NCBI GenBank assembly: GCA_027919835.1
Contig: JANVFP010000008.1
Span: 1-64,000 of the forward strand
DNA: 64,000 nt
Reading direction: 5' to 3'
From: Lentinula raphanica
Taxonomy: Eukaryota > Basidiomycota > Agaricomycetes > Agaricales > Omphalotaceae
Shown: piece by piece, positions 33,767 through 45,839 of the stretch
Numbering within the stretch: the stretch's first letter is position 1
Layout of the letters: each line of letters begins with the position of its first letter
Translations under genes and position numbers: made by a program
The notes under the pieces: model-generated
What the model was told of the DNA's origin: nothing
Seen by the model: the letters and a program-made list of their open reading frames with translations, nothing else
Database searches by the model: none

Positions 33767-36700
33767 TTATGGGGAGACCCCTATAAACAATGTCTTGCTT
33801 GAGTTTCTTGGGTTCGAGACCCTTGCTAGAGAAATATTTGTTCCACTTGACAAAAAGGTTTGTTGGCAAGTTGATAATCTTGAATGATATCTTCCATGTC
33901 TGAGATGTGGAGGCCAATGAGACAACAGCAACAAAGGAAGGGAAGAAATGGGAAGAAACAAGTGGGAAACAATAAGTAGAAAAGAAGAATTGGGGAAATG
34001 GGTAAACTGCATGCCATGGCTGTCCAACCCTACATCAGTGGCAGGAACAGACTGGTATTCAAATGCAGGAGTGCACAGATCAGCCACATAACACACACCT
34101 TGTAGAGAGCCAATTTCACAGGTGCTACCTTTTTCCCACCATTCCTCTCTCTCCTGCTCTGTCATTTCATTCAATACCAATACTAAACCTTCAACATTAT
34201 TACCATTCACATCACCATTTTCCTCCAAATTCCTCAGCTCCTTATACAGCTCATCTAGACCTATATTATTAGGAGCCAGTGCATGCTCCCTTGAACCTCC
34301 ATTTTTGTCTTTGTTGTTGGCTGCTCGCTGTTGGACTGGCTCAAAAGGGCAGAGGACACCTTTTGCAGTGAGGCTGATTGTATGTGCGAAGCAGCAGACA
34401 TGGGCTCGCTTGTCAAGGAAGTTGGGCAGTTTGTCCTCAAGCTTATCCATCATAGCTGTGTCGCAGACACATTATTGCAGGTGACAGCCATGATCTAATG
34501 AGGTCAGTTCATAACACTCTTGAATGCTGATGAGACATTGATATCTTACCTTCCCCTCAATACCATATTCCTTCAGTGTTTTGAACTTTTGGCTAATGTA
34601 TTGGCCATGTTTTCAGTGGAATGGGAGCATGGCAGCTCAAAAAAGTCCAACAATCTTGAAGTGAGTTCCTCTTTCTCATCCATATCCTTGCGCACCCATG
34701 CAACAATCACACTCATGAATGCATAATGATTAGGAGATGTCCAGGCATTGAGGGCAATTGAGAGTTTGTATTCGGACACCTAATGTTCACCCTAGTGAAT
34801 GAATACAGTTCCCCACCAAACAGGCCTTCTTAGGCCAAAGAAATGGTGTACCTAAATAGGCCTAAGAGGCCCAAAATATGGGTAGGCTACCCTGGGATCC
34901 TTAAGGTAGGTAGCTACCACAGGCTGAGTAGCTACCCCCATAGTGTGAGGTTTTGAGATGGGTAGCTACCCTACTTAGGGTGCCAGGGGTCCTTTTGAGG
35001 TAGCTACCCTATTTTTCGAAAAATTGTTAGATGTAGTTTACTAATACTCTGGTAACATTAGTCATCTCATATCTTATAAAACAGGCTAGAGCCTTTGATG
35101 TACTTGATTACAATTACTAAACTTTAACAAAGTAAATTCAGGTAGCTACCCTCTGTAAAAGGTGAATCAGGGTAGCTACCCACTCTGAAAAGTTGATCAG
35201 GGTAGCTACCCATTCTAAAAGTTAATTTGGGTAGCTACCCCACACTCCTGGGTGGCTACCTACTTACAAAAATTGGAACAGTGATAATATGTGTCATACT
35301 TGATGAACTTAACACTTTTAACAGTGGAGAACTTAGATCTGCTTTACTGCATGTCATATTTGATACACTCATTACACTTCTGTGATCTCAAGATTAAAGA
35401 ACTTGCACTTCATACTCTTCATCAATGTATATCACACACATAACTGTATACTTATCAACAATTTATTACTCAGGGCAGTTAGTACACTTATTACAGTCAG
35501 CACACTTCATCAGTAATTATAACTTATCTTTCACATACCATTGTTATATTATAACAAAATGACAACAATAAATGCTTTTAGGCACTTGTGGGCGCTTATT
35601 TTGTGTTTGTGACCCAAATGTCATTGATGGCTCATCCTATAATTTTTATATGGGCTAGATATTGTATCAGTATGTTGTTTATATCATATTCCTTCAGAAT
35701 CATATCTGAGAACAGCAAACCTCCTTTGTAGGGCTAGCTATGGAGTGATCTTGTGTGATGTAACAGTGTTGTGGAGGAATTACACTGCATATATCCATAT
35801 TTTGCAGAGAAAATGATGCTGTAGCATGTGGAAGGCACTCTTACAATCTACTAACAGTATTTGTACATGACTCAAATAGTTATCATGACAATTGGACTCT
35901 GAAACATATTTCTGTATGTTTCATGTACACTAGTAATATCTATCTTTGCATGTAACTACAGATGTCATATCCAATGACCCCCATTGTAAATCTCTTTGCT
36001 GATTCATATAAGGCTATCATAGAATAGCATGTAAGATATTTCTTTTGATCACCCAGCAGCAATTTGACTTCATTACATGCCTATATGCATGTTAATTTAA
36101 ACAAAACACTGTTACATGACCAAAGATCACTACATAGCTAGCCCTACAGAGAGTATCTTGCTGTTCTTGGATTTGATTTTGAGGGAATATGATAGAAACA
36201 ATATTCTGGTACAATATCATGCTCATAGAAAAATTATAGGATGAGCTATCAGTAAAATTTGATTGGTGACAACACAAAATAAGTGCTCAGAATTGTTGTT
36301 GTATGTGTATTATAGTATAACAATGGTATGTGCAAGGTGTGTTATGATTACTGTCATACTGATGAAGTGTGTGGACTATAATAAGTGTAATGACTGATAA
36401 TCCTGCTCTGAGCTTGCTGCTTTGAATTATTGATAAGATACAGTTAAGTTTGTTATATATATTGATGAAGAATTTAAGTGCAAGTTTTTTAAATGTTAAA
36501 TGATGGAAGTAGCATGCATGTATTGAGTATTAGCATGCAGTAATGCAGATCTGAGTTCTTACACTGTTACCAGTGTTTAAGTGTATCAAGTATAACACAT
36601 ATTATTACTCTTGCAATTTTTTTATTGTTAGGTGTATCAATTGTGTTAAGTATGGGTTCAATACACACTACTGTGTTATATTTTTTTGTGTTATGGGCAA

Positions 36701-38268
36701 TGAGTGTGTTAAGTAGGTACCATAATTTACCTTGTAAGTTGTAAGTAGGTAGCCACCCAGGAGTGTGGGGTAGCTACCCTAATTTATTTTTTTAGAGTGG
36801 GTAGCTACCCCAATTAACTTTTTAGAGTGGGTAGCTACTCAGATTAACTTTTAAAATAGGTAGCTACCCTGATCAACTTTCCAGAGTGGGTAGCTACCCT
36901 AATCAACTTCTCAGAGTGAGTAGCTACCCTGAATGACTTCTCAGAGTGGGTAGCTACCCTGATCAACTTTTCAGAGTGGGTAGCTACCCTGATTCACCTT
37001 TTACAGAGGGTAGCTACCTGAATTTACTTTGTTAAAGTTTAGTAATTGTAATCAAGTACATCAAAGGCTCTAGCCTGTTTTATAAGATATGAGATGACTA
37101 ATGTTACCAGAGTATTAGTAAACTACATCTAACAATTTTTCGAAAAATAGGGTAGCTACCTCAAAAGGACCCCTGGCACCCTAAGTAGGGTAGCTACCCA
37201 TCTCAAAACCTCACACTATGGGGGTAGCTACCCAGCCTGTGGTAGCTACCTACCTTAAGGATCCCAGGGTAGCCTACCCATATTTTGGGCCTCTTAGGCC
37301 TATTTAGGTACACTATTTTTTTGGCCTAAGAAGGCCTGTTTGGTGGGTGCCTGAAGTGCACCCATTATCATATTGACTAACCTGCAATTCTTCCGCTAGC
37401 TTCTCTTTTGTCTTCCTATACAAAATTTTCATGTCATGGGCAACCATTTCTTTGCTTGGAATGTATTGCTGCAGTCGATCCTCCTTCTGGAGCCAGCAGT
37501 AACATTGGTCTTGAACTGTCAAGAAAGGGCGAGCATTCTCCAATACCCATCTTGCCGTTACAACACTTTTGGGTTCTGTCAGCAAATGATACTTTTTGGA
37601 GTAGCTCCAAGGTGCACCCGATGGCTTCTTTCTCTGGAGGGCAAGTTAAGAAGGACTTGGCCCAAGTTTTTGTCACACTCTCAGTGCTGCAGTAAGCTTT
37701 GTCTAACTTTTTTTCCCATATTTTTGATGATATTCCTTGCTTTTTCAAGAGTCAAGTCCTTTGCAGCATTGACAGTCTCTTTGCCCCAGTATTTTTTTGC
37801 ATGTGTATTGAGGTTTCCTTCATTGTCAAAACTTGTGAGTTGTCATGTTACAAGTATTCCATATTGTTACTAACCAGTCAATCCCTTGTTCGCTGTTTAC
37901 ACACCCTGTCTAATCTTGATCGCGCATTGTCAGCATATGAATACAAGGTATTCAGGTTTAATATTGTTCTTCATATATTCTATTGCTGGCTTTGGTTCGA
38001 AGAATGCATAAATTGAGGCCTTCTATCTCTGCTAATCTTTTCCTATACCAAAAGGTAAGCTCTATTTGTCATGTTGTGTTTTAATCTGCTCACTGATTTT
38101 TTCCGTCAATCTCTCTTTTTCAACTTGCTTAGCAGTGATAATATCTATCGGCTCATCATCATTTTCTTCATCCTGCTCATCTTTATCATTCTTGCTCGGT
38201 GCTGGTGTTGTTGTGGCACTACTTGCCTCAGTGAAATTTTCAGTTCTACATGTATATTCTATGTGCAT
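33767..38268 (-). pseudogene. hAT transposase, truncated and split by a palindrome
   Basis: Pieces in order on the minus strand: a charged N-terminus (about 38268-37760), LENARPFLTVQDQCYCWLQ (about 37540), then after the palindrome YKLSIALNAWTSPNHYAFM and LLDFFELPCSHSTENMA (34770-34580), and LPNFLDKRAHVCCFAHTISL (about 34420). 'WTSP', 'LLDF.ELPCSHS.EN' and 'CFAHT' are hAT signatures. Element B (34811-37345) sits between the N-terminal and catalytic pieces. The C-terminal dimerisation region is missing. Confidence 0.75.
34811..37345. mobile_element. 2.5-kb long-hairpin element B
   Basis: Left arm about 34811-35772, loop about 35775-36100, right arm about 36104-37345. The ends share CCCACCAAACAGGCCTTC and mirror, then GGCCTAAGAGGCCCAAAATA. 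The arms hold arrays of the palindrome GGTAGCTACC. The loop and inner arms are homologous to element A (tagctagc, cacaa..gat.a..aacact, cccccatt). Arms are more diverged from each other than in A, so it is older. Inserted in the hAT pseudogene; no transposase; target duplication not resolved. Confidence 0.78.
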
Positions 38269-38706
38269 ATGTAGTTACCTGTATCATTGTCACCACTCTT
38301 GTCAGCATTTTTTTGTTTTTGCTGTTTTATTAGCTTTTAAAGATGAATCTACTCTTTGCCACTTCATAGTTGGTCCTTGTTATAGTAGAACAGTGTGTAG
38401 CTCATAATTAACATCAATTTATTCTACATTACATGTAAAACTAAATGCAGAGTGGCATTGCCAATGCTCAGTTGGTGTTGGGTGTTGGGTAGGGCAACCT
38501 CGAACCAACCTGATCCAGAAACTGGCTGTACCCAACCCACCTGTACCAATCACTACATGTATGGGTGACTGGTCACTGATTTGGTGCTTCTGTTGAAGTT
38601 CTCCTAATAGGAATCATGGTGATCTTGCTGAAACAGTAACTGACCTGATGTATGCATGCCCTTTCATGCTCTTGTTCACTCCAATCTGTTCCATGTACTA
38701 CCACAT
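38269..38706. other. no gene recognised
   Basis: Possibly the 5' non-coding part of the decayed hAT. A region near 38460-38560 with ccaaccca/gggtagg motifs could be subterminal sites. Nothing firm. Confidence 0.3.
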
Positions 38707-39285
38707 TAGGAACGGTCAGAGTTAGTGATTCAGGTGTTGATTTTGGACTTGATTCAAAAGGAGTGAATCAGCTTCTGAATCGCTGAATCAAATCCAACTG
38801 TTGAATCAACTACATGAGTTGATTCTGATTCTGGTGTGGCTCCTGGAGTCCTGCTCAGAATACATGTTTGAAATCATGTATTTTCCATTTGTTACCCACT
38901 TATTTCCACTTCTGTATTAGGCAGAGTGGCCGTCCTCAAGCTGACAGTGTACTCTTTTGTTGGGTTCTGCGAATATACTAAGCAATGCATAATTCTAGGG
39001 ATATCATATTTTGATTTCTCGTGAATCCAATGCATGCAGTGGCTTATTGTAAATAGATACAACAATTAAAGTACTATACTAGTAGAATATTGCCTGAAGA
39101 CAGAATCATGATGAGGCAAACATGGGAATCATTATTGAATCAACAGCTGGATCTCATGAATGAATCAAGTTTGTCAAGTGTGTGGTCAAAGTTGGAACAG
39201 GATTCAGCATGGATTCTGATGTTTTGGATCAACTCAGAATCAACCTTTGAACCAGGACTCAAATCACCAACTCTGACTATCCCTA
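38707..39285. mobile_element. ~580-bp MITE with GATTCA subterminal repeats
   Basis: Imperfect inverted ends TAGGAACGGTCAGAGTTAGT and TAGGGATAGTCAGAGTTGGT. Many GAATCA/TGATTC motifs lie inside both halves. No coding capacity. The TAGGG-like ends suggest a hAT-type non-autonomous element, but no 8-bp duplication was found. Confidence 0.6.
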
Positions 39286-39534
39286 TTAATTGATAATTCA
39301 AGGTACTGCATTGGAAATGAGAACAAAGAGTGGAGCCACTGTCCAGATACCACCAGTTCCTACCATCAAATTGGAGATATGGGATATTGCTGTGCAACTG
39401 GCAGCTGCACAATGAACAGGCCCTTTTACGTGCTCAACATCACATCAATCACTAATACAATATTGTATTTGGGGCCAACACCCAAATCTATCTCCCTTGT
39501 CATCATGATTGTTTTTGGATGAGCCTTGAGCTTG

Positions 39535-39750
39535 ATTGTCTCAAGTAGGCTGTCCATGTGTCAGCTTCAACTTTTACAGGTGTCTGTGGTTCTAGAAGAA
39601 TTGGAAAGAGAGAAGATAACCCTCTTGGATCCTACTCCATTGTCCTGAGTTCACATTAGTTCACTGAGGTTGGCTGCATTGATGCATCAATGGAGCTGTC
39701 TAGCAGGGATCCAGGTTTTGGTCATGGTTGTGTATGCAAGAATCTGTAAT
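39535..39750 (+). repeat. dispersed direct repeat, copy 1
   Basis: Shares caagtaggctgtccatg, ctgtggttctagaagaattg and gttggctg.attgatgcatc with 43398-43575. Origin unknown. Confidence 0.65.
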
Positions 39751-40608
39751 GAATGATATGGTATATGAAATCATTTGGCCAATGTCTTTTGATATTAAAT
39801 AATCAACAATTTGCTTTTACCATGTCAGTTTGGACCCATAGCAAAATACTTTCTACAGCTACATGTGTTATGTTTATCCATGAACTAGGAAATTCATTGT
39901 TTTTTTTCAGATAACAGAAGACACAGCACTGTGATTGTTCTCCATTCCCAAGTGAGATGGATCATTTTGCACTGTGCTCAACTGAGCTGTCATGAATGTC
40001 CTTTTCTCACTGGATTTCCCAATTGGACAAATCATATGAATACTACTATGTAAAATGCAGTATGCTGATGGTTTACATTGGCCTTTTGAGATGTTATCCT
40101 GATATAGTTGATACAGTTTTCTGGACATTGATATGAAGCAGGCTTCCTTAGTTAATTTATATCATTACAACTGAGGTGAGTCCTTATAAATTATACAGTG
40201 GGTATATCCAATGCAACAAATTGATCAATGTATTTAAATCGCTCCTTAGTGTTTACTTTTGATTTTGAAGTAATTCTAAGAAATATAAATATTACTGTAA
40301 CTTGAACAAGACTATATTTACCAATACTCCCATATTTCTGTTTCTCTACTGGATACTGTTAGCAATGTCCCCCAATGAGCAAGAGGTGTTAGTTTCTGTT
40401 AGTTGGGCTGTATCCCACAATGTTGTGGAATTGATAATACTTGCTACTGGATATGGTATATGATTTGTTCAATTCAGTCATAGTGGAACTGACATTTCAT
40501 TCCCATAGGTGTTTGTATTTTAGGAACAAGTATAGCAATGATTCTATTTTACAGGTGGGAGTTAAATTCTACAAAAATTAATTGCATAAAATATGAAAGT
40601 CAATATAT
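39751..40608. other. no gene, or missing 5' exons of the next gene
   Basis: AT-rich. A short possible exon (GTSIAMILFY, about 40523-40552) is bracketed by tttag and a GTGGGA donor and could be an early membrane exon of the downstream gene. Otherwise nothing recognised. Confidence 0.35.
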
Positions 40609-41667
40609 TTGAAAAGGAGGCATTCTTCACACCATTCACCAATTACCCGTGGTTTTACTATCTGTCTAATTCTGAACATTCTCTGCTTTTCATGGCTTGT
40701 TTTATTTCTGGGAGGATTTACTTTGACCCAGATACAAGATGTATACATGACAACTCTTCCAGGAGGACTAGTTTCTCAAGTACAATCTTCCATCCATGAA
40801 ATCAACAAATGGCAATATATATCAGTATGGCCCATAACAATCAGTGTAACTTTATTACAATCTGGACACATAGTATAAGCTCATTTCCCAGTTGTAGGTT
40901 CTCTTGAGTGACTGCACTGTTGCCTGGAGAGCATGGATATTGTTTCAACATGACAGATTCTGGAGGTTTGCTTTGATGGTCTTACTGTCAGCAAATATAG
41001 GTTTGTGAATTCACAGTTAAATTTCAGTTCATTGTAATAATCCCTTTTACATTGCAGGAGTCAACATTGCTGATTGCATATGGGGTGATGTTGAGCTTCA
41101 GGCTGAACTTGCTGCAGGAGTCACCATTCTGGACTGGCTTTCAAGCACACTATCCTTTCTGATGAATTTATGTGCAACAATTTTGATTGCACTCAAAGCT
41201 AGGTAAGCTCTACCTTTGTAGTGCTTCCAATGCAAGTCAAAGACTCATGACAATCACTTAGAAATCATTATAATTTGATGAAAAATACTGGCTCTCATCA
41301 AATGACTCGCACTCAAAATATTTTATTGCTCTTGATTGAGTCTGGTGCTGTGTACTGCACTATACAAGGAGTATTTGAAGTCATGGCACTGCTTGAAGTA
41401 TATGCTGTTACCAGCAATATTTATAGCCAAGTTGTCAATATCCTCAATGACTTTATTAATATTGTATCAGTAAGTATTTACAAAAGTGAATCCTTCTTTT
41501 CAATAGACTAATACTGCATAATGATTGTCAAGGCATGCTATCCTGTGACCATCATAATTCTGGTTTACAAGGATGCTTCACCTATTGTTGAAATTTTCAA
41601 TCATACTCAAGCCAGTCTTGATGTCTCAGATGTTGTTCACTCTAATGCTCAAACAGTCCAAGAGTAG
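40609..41667 (+). CDS. fungal multi-pass (7TM-like) membrane protein
   Basis: Five exons keep one frame: 40609-40824, 40898-41000, 41058-41202, 41262-41469, 41533-41667, with GTATGG..GTAG, GTTTGT..GCAG, GTAAGC..TTAG and GTAAGT..CAAG introns; 268 residues. Hydrophobic segments include FTICLILNILCFSWLVLFLG, a segment after AWRAWILFQHDRFWRFALMV, LSFLMNLCATILIALKA, ILLLLIESGAVYC and VTIIILVYKD. The 'D..VAWRAW', 'N..AT.LIALKA' and 'LLIESGAVYC' motifs are those of a large family of uncharacterised basidiomycete integral membrane proteins. It probably lacks its first one or two membrane segments, so the true start may lie upstream. Ligand and role unknown. Confidence 0.65.
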
Positions 41668-41949
41668 ATTATATTCTGAATATTTTGGATGTGTATATTA
41701 TTTATGTTACAATAGTTAGAGATTATGTAGCAGATGCTAGATTGTGAAAGCATATGAATCTGTCACTGATTCTAGTTACTAGTCATTGATTGACTTGTTT
41801 TCATTGGTTACTTCTCCTTTTTACTAGGTTAAGGCACTTTATAAAACATAAGGTGCAGCTAGAATTCTGTGACTTTTTTTCTGAAATTCTTATATTTGAG
41901 CTAACAATACCAACAATATATTTTGGTAATTGTTATGCAATTAATATGA

Positions 41950-42190
41950 CATTAGCAAGATCACTCTGTTTCTGAAGACTTCAAAGACATCTCCCAAATT
42001 CTAAGCAGCCTGAAAGTACAAAAAGTACTTTGGAATCTCTAAGCTACCTAAGCCTACCTTGAATATCTTTGAAAATCTCTGAAAGTTATAAGTTTCTTGG
42101 AGAGAGCTGAAAGAGATCAAATCTCTCTAGGACTTGAGGGGAAGGTGTGGGTGTCTCTGAGACTCCAGAGACAGTATAATTTTCCTGAAG
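41950..42190. mobile_element. MITE 'CATCAGCAAAAT' family, degenerate copy
   Basis: cattagcaagatcactctgt at the left and gagactccagagacagtata then attttcctgaag at the right match the ends and inner arms of the family, with many changes. Target duplication not clear. Confidence 0.6.
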
Positions 42191-42478
42191 ACTAGTAATC
42201 ACTCCAGTGCTTTAAACTTCAATATATATTAGAAACAAAAAAAACCTCAGTGTTTTTTTTGTTACATTATCATTACAATATTGATTTGTTCTAATCAAAT
42301 ATTGATGATTGCAGACTCAGTAATTTGCAAAATAACCAGAAATCAGAAATAAATTTACCGTATTCTAGTTATATATACAGTATGAATTGTCAGTTCAATG
42401 TTTACTTTGAATACGAGCTTTGAAATTCTCCAAAGAGAAAAATATTAAACTCAACTACAGATGTGTTTGCAAAATATA

Positions 42479-42738
42479 TTAGCAAAACATGTATCTGCTG
42501 TCCAGTGCTCACCTCCGACATTTCTAGTAAAGGTGTCTCTGTTCAGTGCTGGACAATGCTTATAAATTGCTGCACAGTGCTGTTCAGTTCCACAGCACAA
42601 TTCAGTTTCAATACCGCACAAACTGATATATTCTCACAATGCTATATCACAGAGAAATGTATAGAGGAAATCTATTGAGCACTGTCCAGTACAATAGAGT
42701 GCTGGAAGTGCTGGAGAATAAAATCCCTGTTTTGCTAA
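42479..42738. mobile_element. ~260-bp MITE-like element with TTAGCAAAACA ends
   Basis: TTAGCAAAACATG at 42479 and CCTGTTTTGCTAA ending 42738 are inverted. GTCCAGTGCT/AGCACTG motifs repeat in both halves. Non-coding. Confidence 0.55.
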
Positions 42739-44323
42739 TGCAAGATCAGTACATCGAAGCCAAATGGTGTGTAAAATTTATGACATGATTCAAAGCAGAT
42801 AGATACATTCAGATTTCAACCAGAGACTTCTTGCGGCACAATTAACCCTAAATAAATTTGGTTTACACACTGGAATAAATGCAAAAATTTTCACTTTATC
42901 TTCTACAACTTTGGATATTCTCAATGAACTACAAAGTCTTGACACAGCTGAAGGTCTCTGTTCATGAGAGTCCAAAAATTTGTAGAGATATTGCATCTAA
43001 TAGAAGATTTACTTAAGGCAGAGCATTATTCTAAAAAACATTTTTTAACAATAAAGAAATCAAGAGTTTTCATCTCTATTTCCACACATCTGAATTCATG
43101 AATGAAAGGAAATGAAAATATTCATCTAAAGATATTGACTTTCAAATTTGTGCTGAAATATGATCTAGATTAAATGTTCTTTACTGTATTACTAGGAACT
43201 TGAAAGGTAAAAACTTGGTAGAAAGACCAGGCTTTAGGCCTGCTGAAATATCAGATTTAGGCATTTCAAGAGCTTTGAAACTTTCAATTTCTATTATCAA
43301 TTCAATTATAATAATAACAAGTCCAAAAACTGTCATTTCAATGGACTCTCTGAGCTTGACAATTGTACAGGTTTCTGATGCAATTTGATGAGCCTTTATT
43401 CAATTGTCTCAAGTAGGCTGTCCATGGACCATATCATTGTCAGCCTCAAGTGTATCTGTGGTTCTAGAAGAATTGGAAAGAGAGATGATGGCCTCCCTCT
43501 TGGATCATACTTCATTGTTATGATTTCATGCTAGTTCTTCAAGGTTGGCTGTGTTGATGCATCAATTGTTGGAGAAGGAATTCATCATTGGGAGCCTAAA
43601 GAGCAGCAGCCAAAAAAAAGAACAACATCCAATTGCCCTTCAACTGTTGTCAAGGGAGGAGAGATAAATGGATAGCATATAAAAATCATCTACAGCAATA
43701 TATATAATTTCTTATCAGTTCTATGCCCAAAACATCCACTGGACATTCTGTGGAACTGCAGAACTTGTCATAGTTGTGATGGCTTGCACAGCCACCATCT
43801 ACAACTCCAATATCAATGGGTGAAGCTGTCCAGCAGACATTCAGATTTCAGTCATGGTTCTGTTGGCAAGGTGGGTACAAAATCCATTGTTGAAGTTGTG
43901 ATTGGCAAGCTGCAAGGATTAATGGCTGAGCCTCCTGTACTTAGTTCACATTTCAAGTTGAGATATGAGCAACATTGACGTGGTCATCAGTAAATCACAG
44001 AATATGGGATTATACCAATTACAACACTCACCAATTATGTGATGAATTAGTTTTTGATTAAGACATGGAGGCAAAGTGATGCTATATTTCAATGGATTGT
44101 AAGGTCAGTATAGTTATTATGGAACATTATAAGAATGTGTGGATATCAAACTGCATGCTCAGTTGTTATCAGTCTTCCAGTTGTCCTTCATTCCCTTGTA
44201 TTTCTACCAAACATCAGGAAAAAGAACTTTGCTACTTAGGTCTCAGTAGTTGAGGTAGTTCTGATAGTCTGGTAGACAAGTCCCCATTTAGTAGTACCAA
44301 ATAGTGCACATAGCCAGCTACAT
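42739..44323. other. no gene recognised; holds second copy of the dispersed repeat
   Basis: 43398-43575 matches 39535-39700 in the same orientation, and a further match (gctgtccagcag.cat...tttcagtcatggtt) lies at about 43825-43870, separated by about 250 bp absent from copy 1. No convincing ORF. Confidence 0.5.
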
Positions 44324-44389
44324 AGTTGGGGCACTCAATTCTTAAGTCGAATAAAATAATAAATAATAAATAATAATAAAAATATTCCT

Positions 44390-45812
44390 GTGCCTGGTCC
44401 GCAAATGTCCGATGAGGCCGCAGTTCTTCCTCTGCCTGTTTTCATGGACCTCCTTGCAAACCTGGCTTGTGAGGAGCATGAAAAGCTCTTCTTTACGCGG
44501 CAGCCTCTTTCTCCTGTCAACCATGTGCCTCAAAAGCGCTCAGTTTCACCCTCTCATGCCGAAAGCCCTGCTAAAATCCCTCGGAATTCAGATCCTCTTC
44601 CATCACCACTTGGTCCTTCAACCACAGCCTGTGTCTTACTGAACCCACCGGCACCTACATTTCCCTTCATCCCCTCTGATACAACAACTCCACCTCAATC
44701 TTCGGCTGATACAGTGAAAAAAAGAGGTCGACCTAAAGGTTCTAGGAACAAGAAAAAAGCAACAGAAGCCGCTGTCAAAACTCCTCAGCCTACAGTCTCT
44801 GCAGCTACCAGTGACTCTCACCAGCCTCAAGACCATGAAAATTCGGATAGGTGGACGAATGGAGAAGTGGGTGCTCTTCTTGAGCATATGCTTGGCGAGG
44901 ATGCAGACGATTTATTCTCGAAGCTTCAAGTTTCATCCAATAAGATATGGAGAAAGGTATGTGCTACATCTATATCTACCATACCCTTTCTAAACTTCGA
45001 ACTCTTGCAGGTTGTTGATAGTGGTGTTCTCCCTGGCCGTACACATACTCAAATACAGCGCAAATACGAGAGTCTCTATGACATTTTCAAAAAACTCTAT
45101 CGCTTCCGTAACTTCACCGGCCGAGGTGCTGACGCAGACGACTATGATTGGGATGATCCATGTGCTGTGGACACTCATCTTCATAACTCGCACAAACTAG
45201 GATGTGATATTGAGGGCTCAATGGGGAGCTGTGTCAGCGTTGGATGAAGAATGGGTGGTACACTCTTTTTGCAAACCGGTACGTCAATTGAATTATTTTG
45301 CAAGCATTTCTCATGCATCGCACTCAGCTATCAAAACAATCCCAAGCTCGAGCGTGAGGTTGTATGCTCTTCAGCTGACGCCTTGTCTGACCCCATTAGT
45401 CCAACCAAAAACATCATTCTTCTTGATGACGACGACTCGATCTCAATCACTCCAGTTAAAGCATCGTCTATCAAGCAAGAAAAAACTCGCTGTTCTGCCA
45501 ACCCCTTCAGCTTCTCGCACTATGCTATCACAAGCCTCGCAATCTCGTACTTCCCACACTAACAGGGGCCGTCCACAGGCTTCGAGTCGCGGTGAACATC
45601 TTGCCGGTCTCTCTCGTTATTTCGAGACTAAAGCCGATGTTGATGCTGGAGGACTTTGCCTATGTGAAAGAGCAGTAGATCTGCAGGAGAAGGAAGCCGA
45701 AGCTAAGCAGCTGTCGGAAGCATATGAGCGGGCTAATGAGATTGTCAAACATCCTTTTGAGTATGATGATTCTACCGTTGCTGCTGCAAAAAAGTCGTTG
45801 AATGTTATCTAA
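44390..45812 (+). pseudogene. AT-hook/SANT-like protein of the Harbinger element
   Basis: Starts MPGPQMSDEAA. A Pro/Ser-rich region precedes an AT-hook (KKRGRPKGSRNKK, about residue 108), then a SANT-like domain (RWTNGEVGALLEHML, then RTHTQIQRKYESLYDIFKKL) split by an intron GTATGT..GCAG at about 44957-45010. Further exons encode a Ser-rich tail and a C-terminal coiled coil (AVDLQEKEAEAKQLSEAYER) ending at 45812. Frames must be changed near 45215 and in the A-run near 45479, so this copy seems frameshifted. In PIF/Harbinger elements this protein binds DNA and helps bring the transposase to the nucleus. Confidence 0.65.
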
Positions 45813-45839
45813 ACCAGTTTTTTTAATCATTTCGAATAC

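Noticed and set aside
38062..38407. + strand ORF rich in Ser/Cys/Leu
   Set aside because: Antisense shadow of the charged N-terminus of the hAT transposase.
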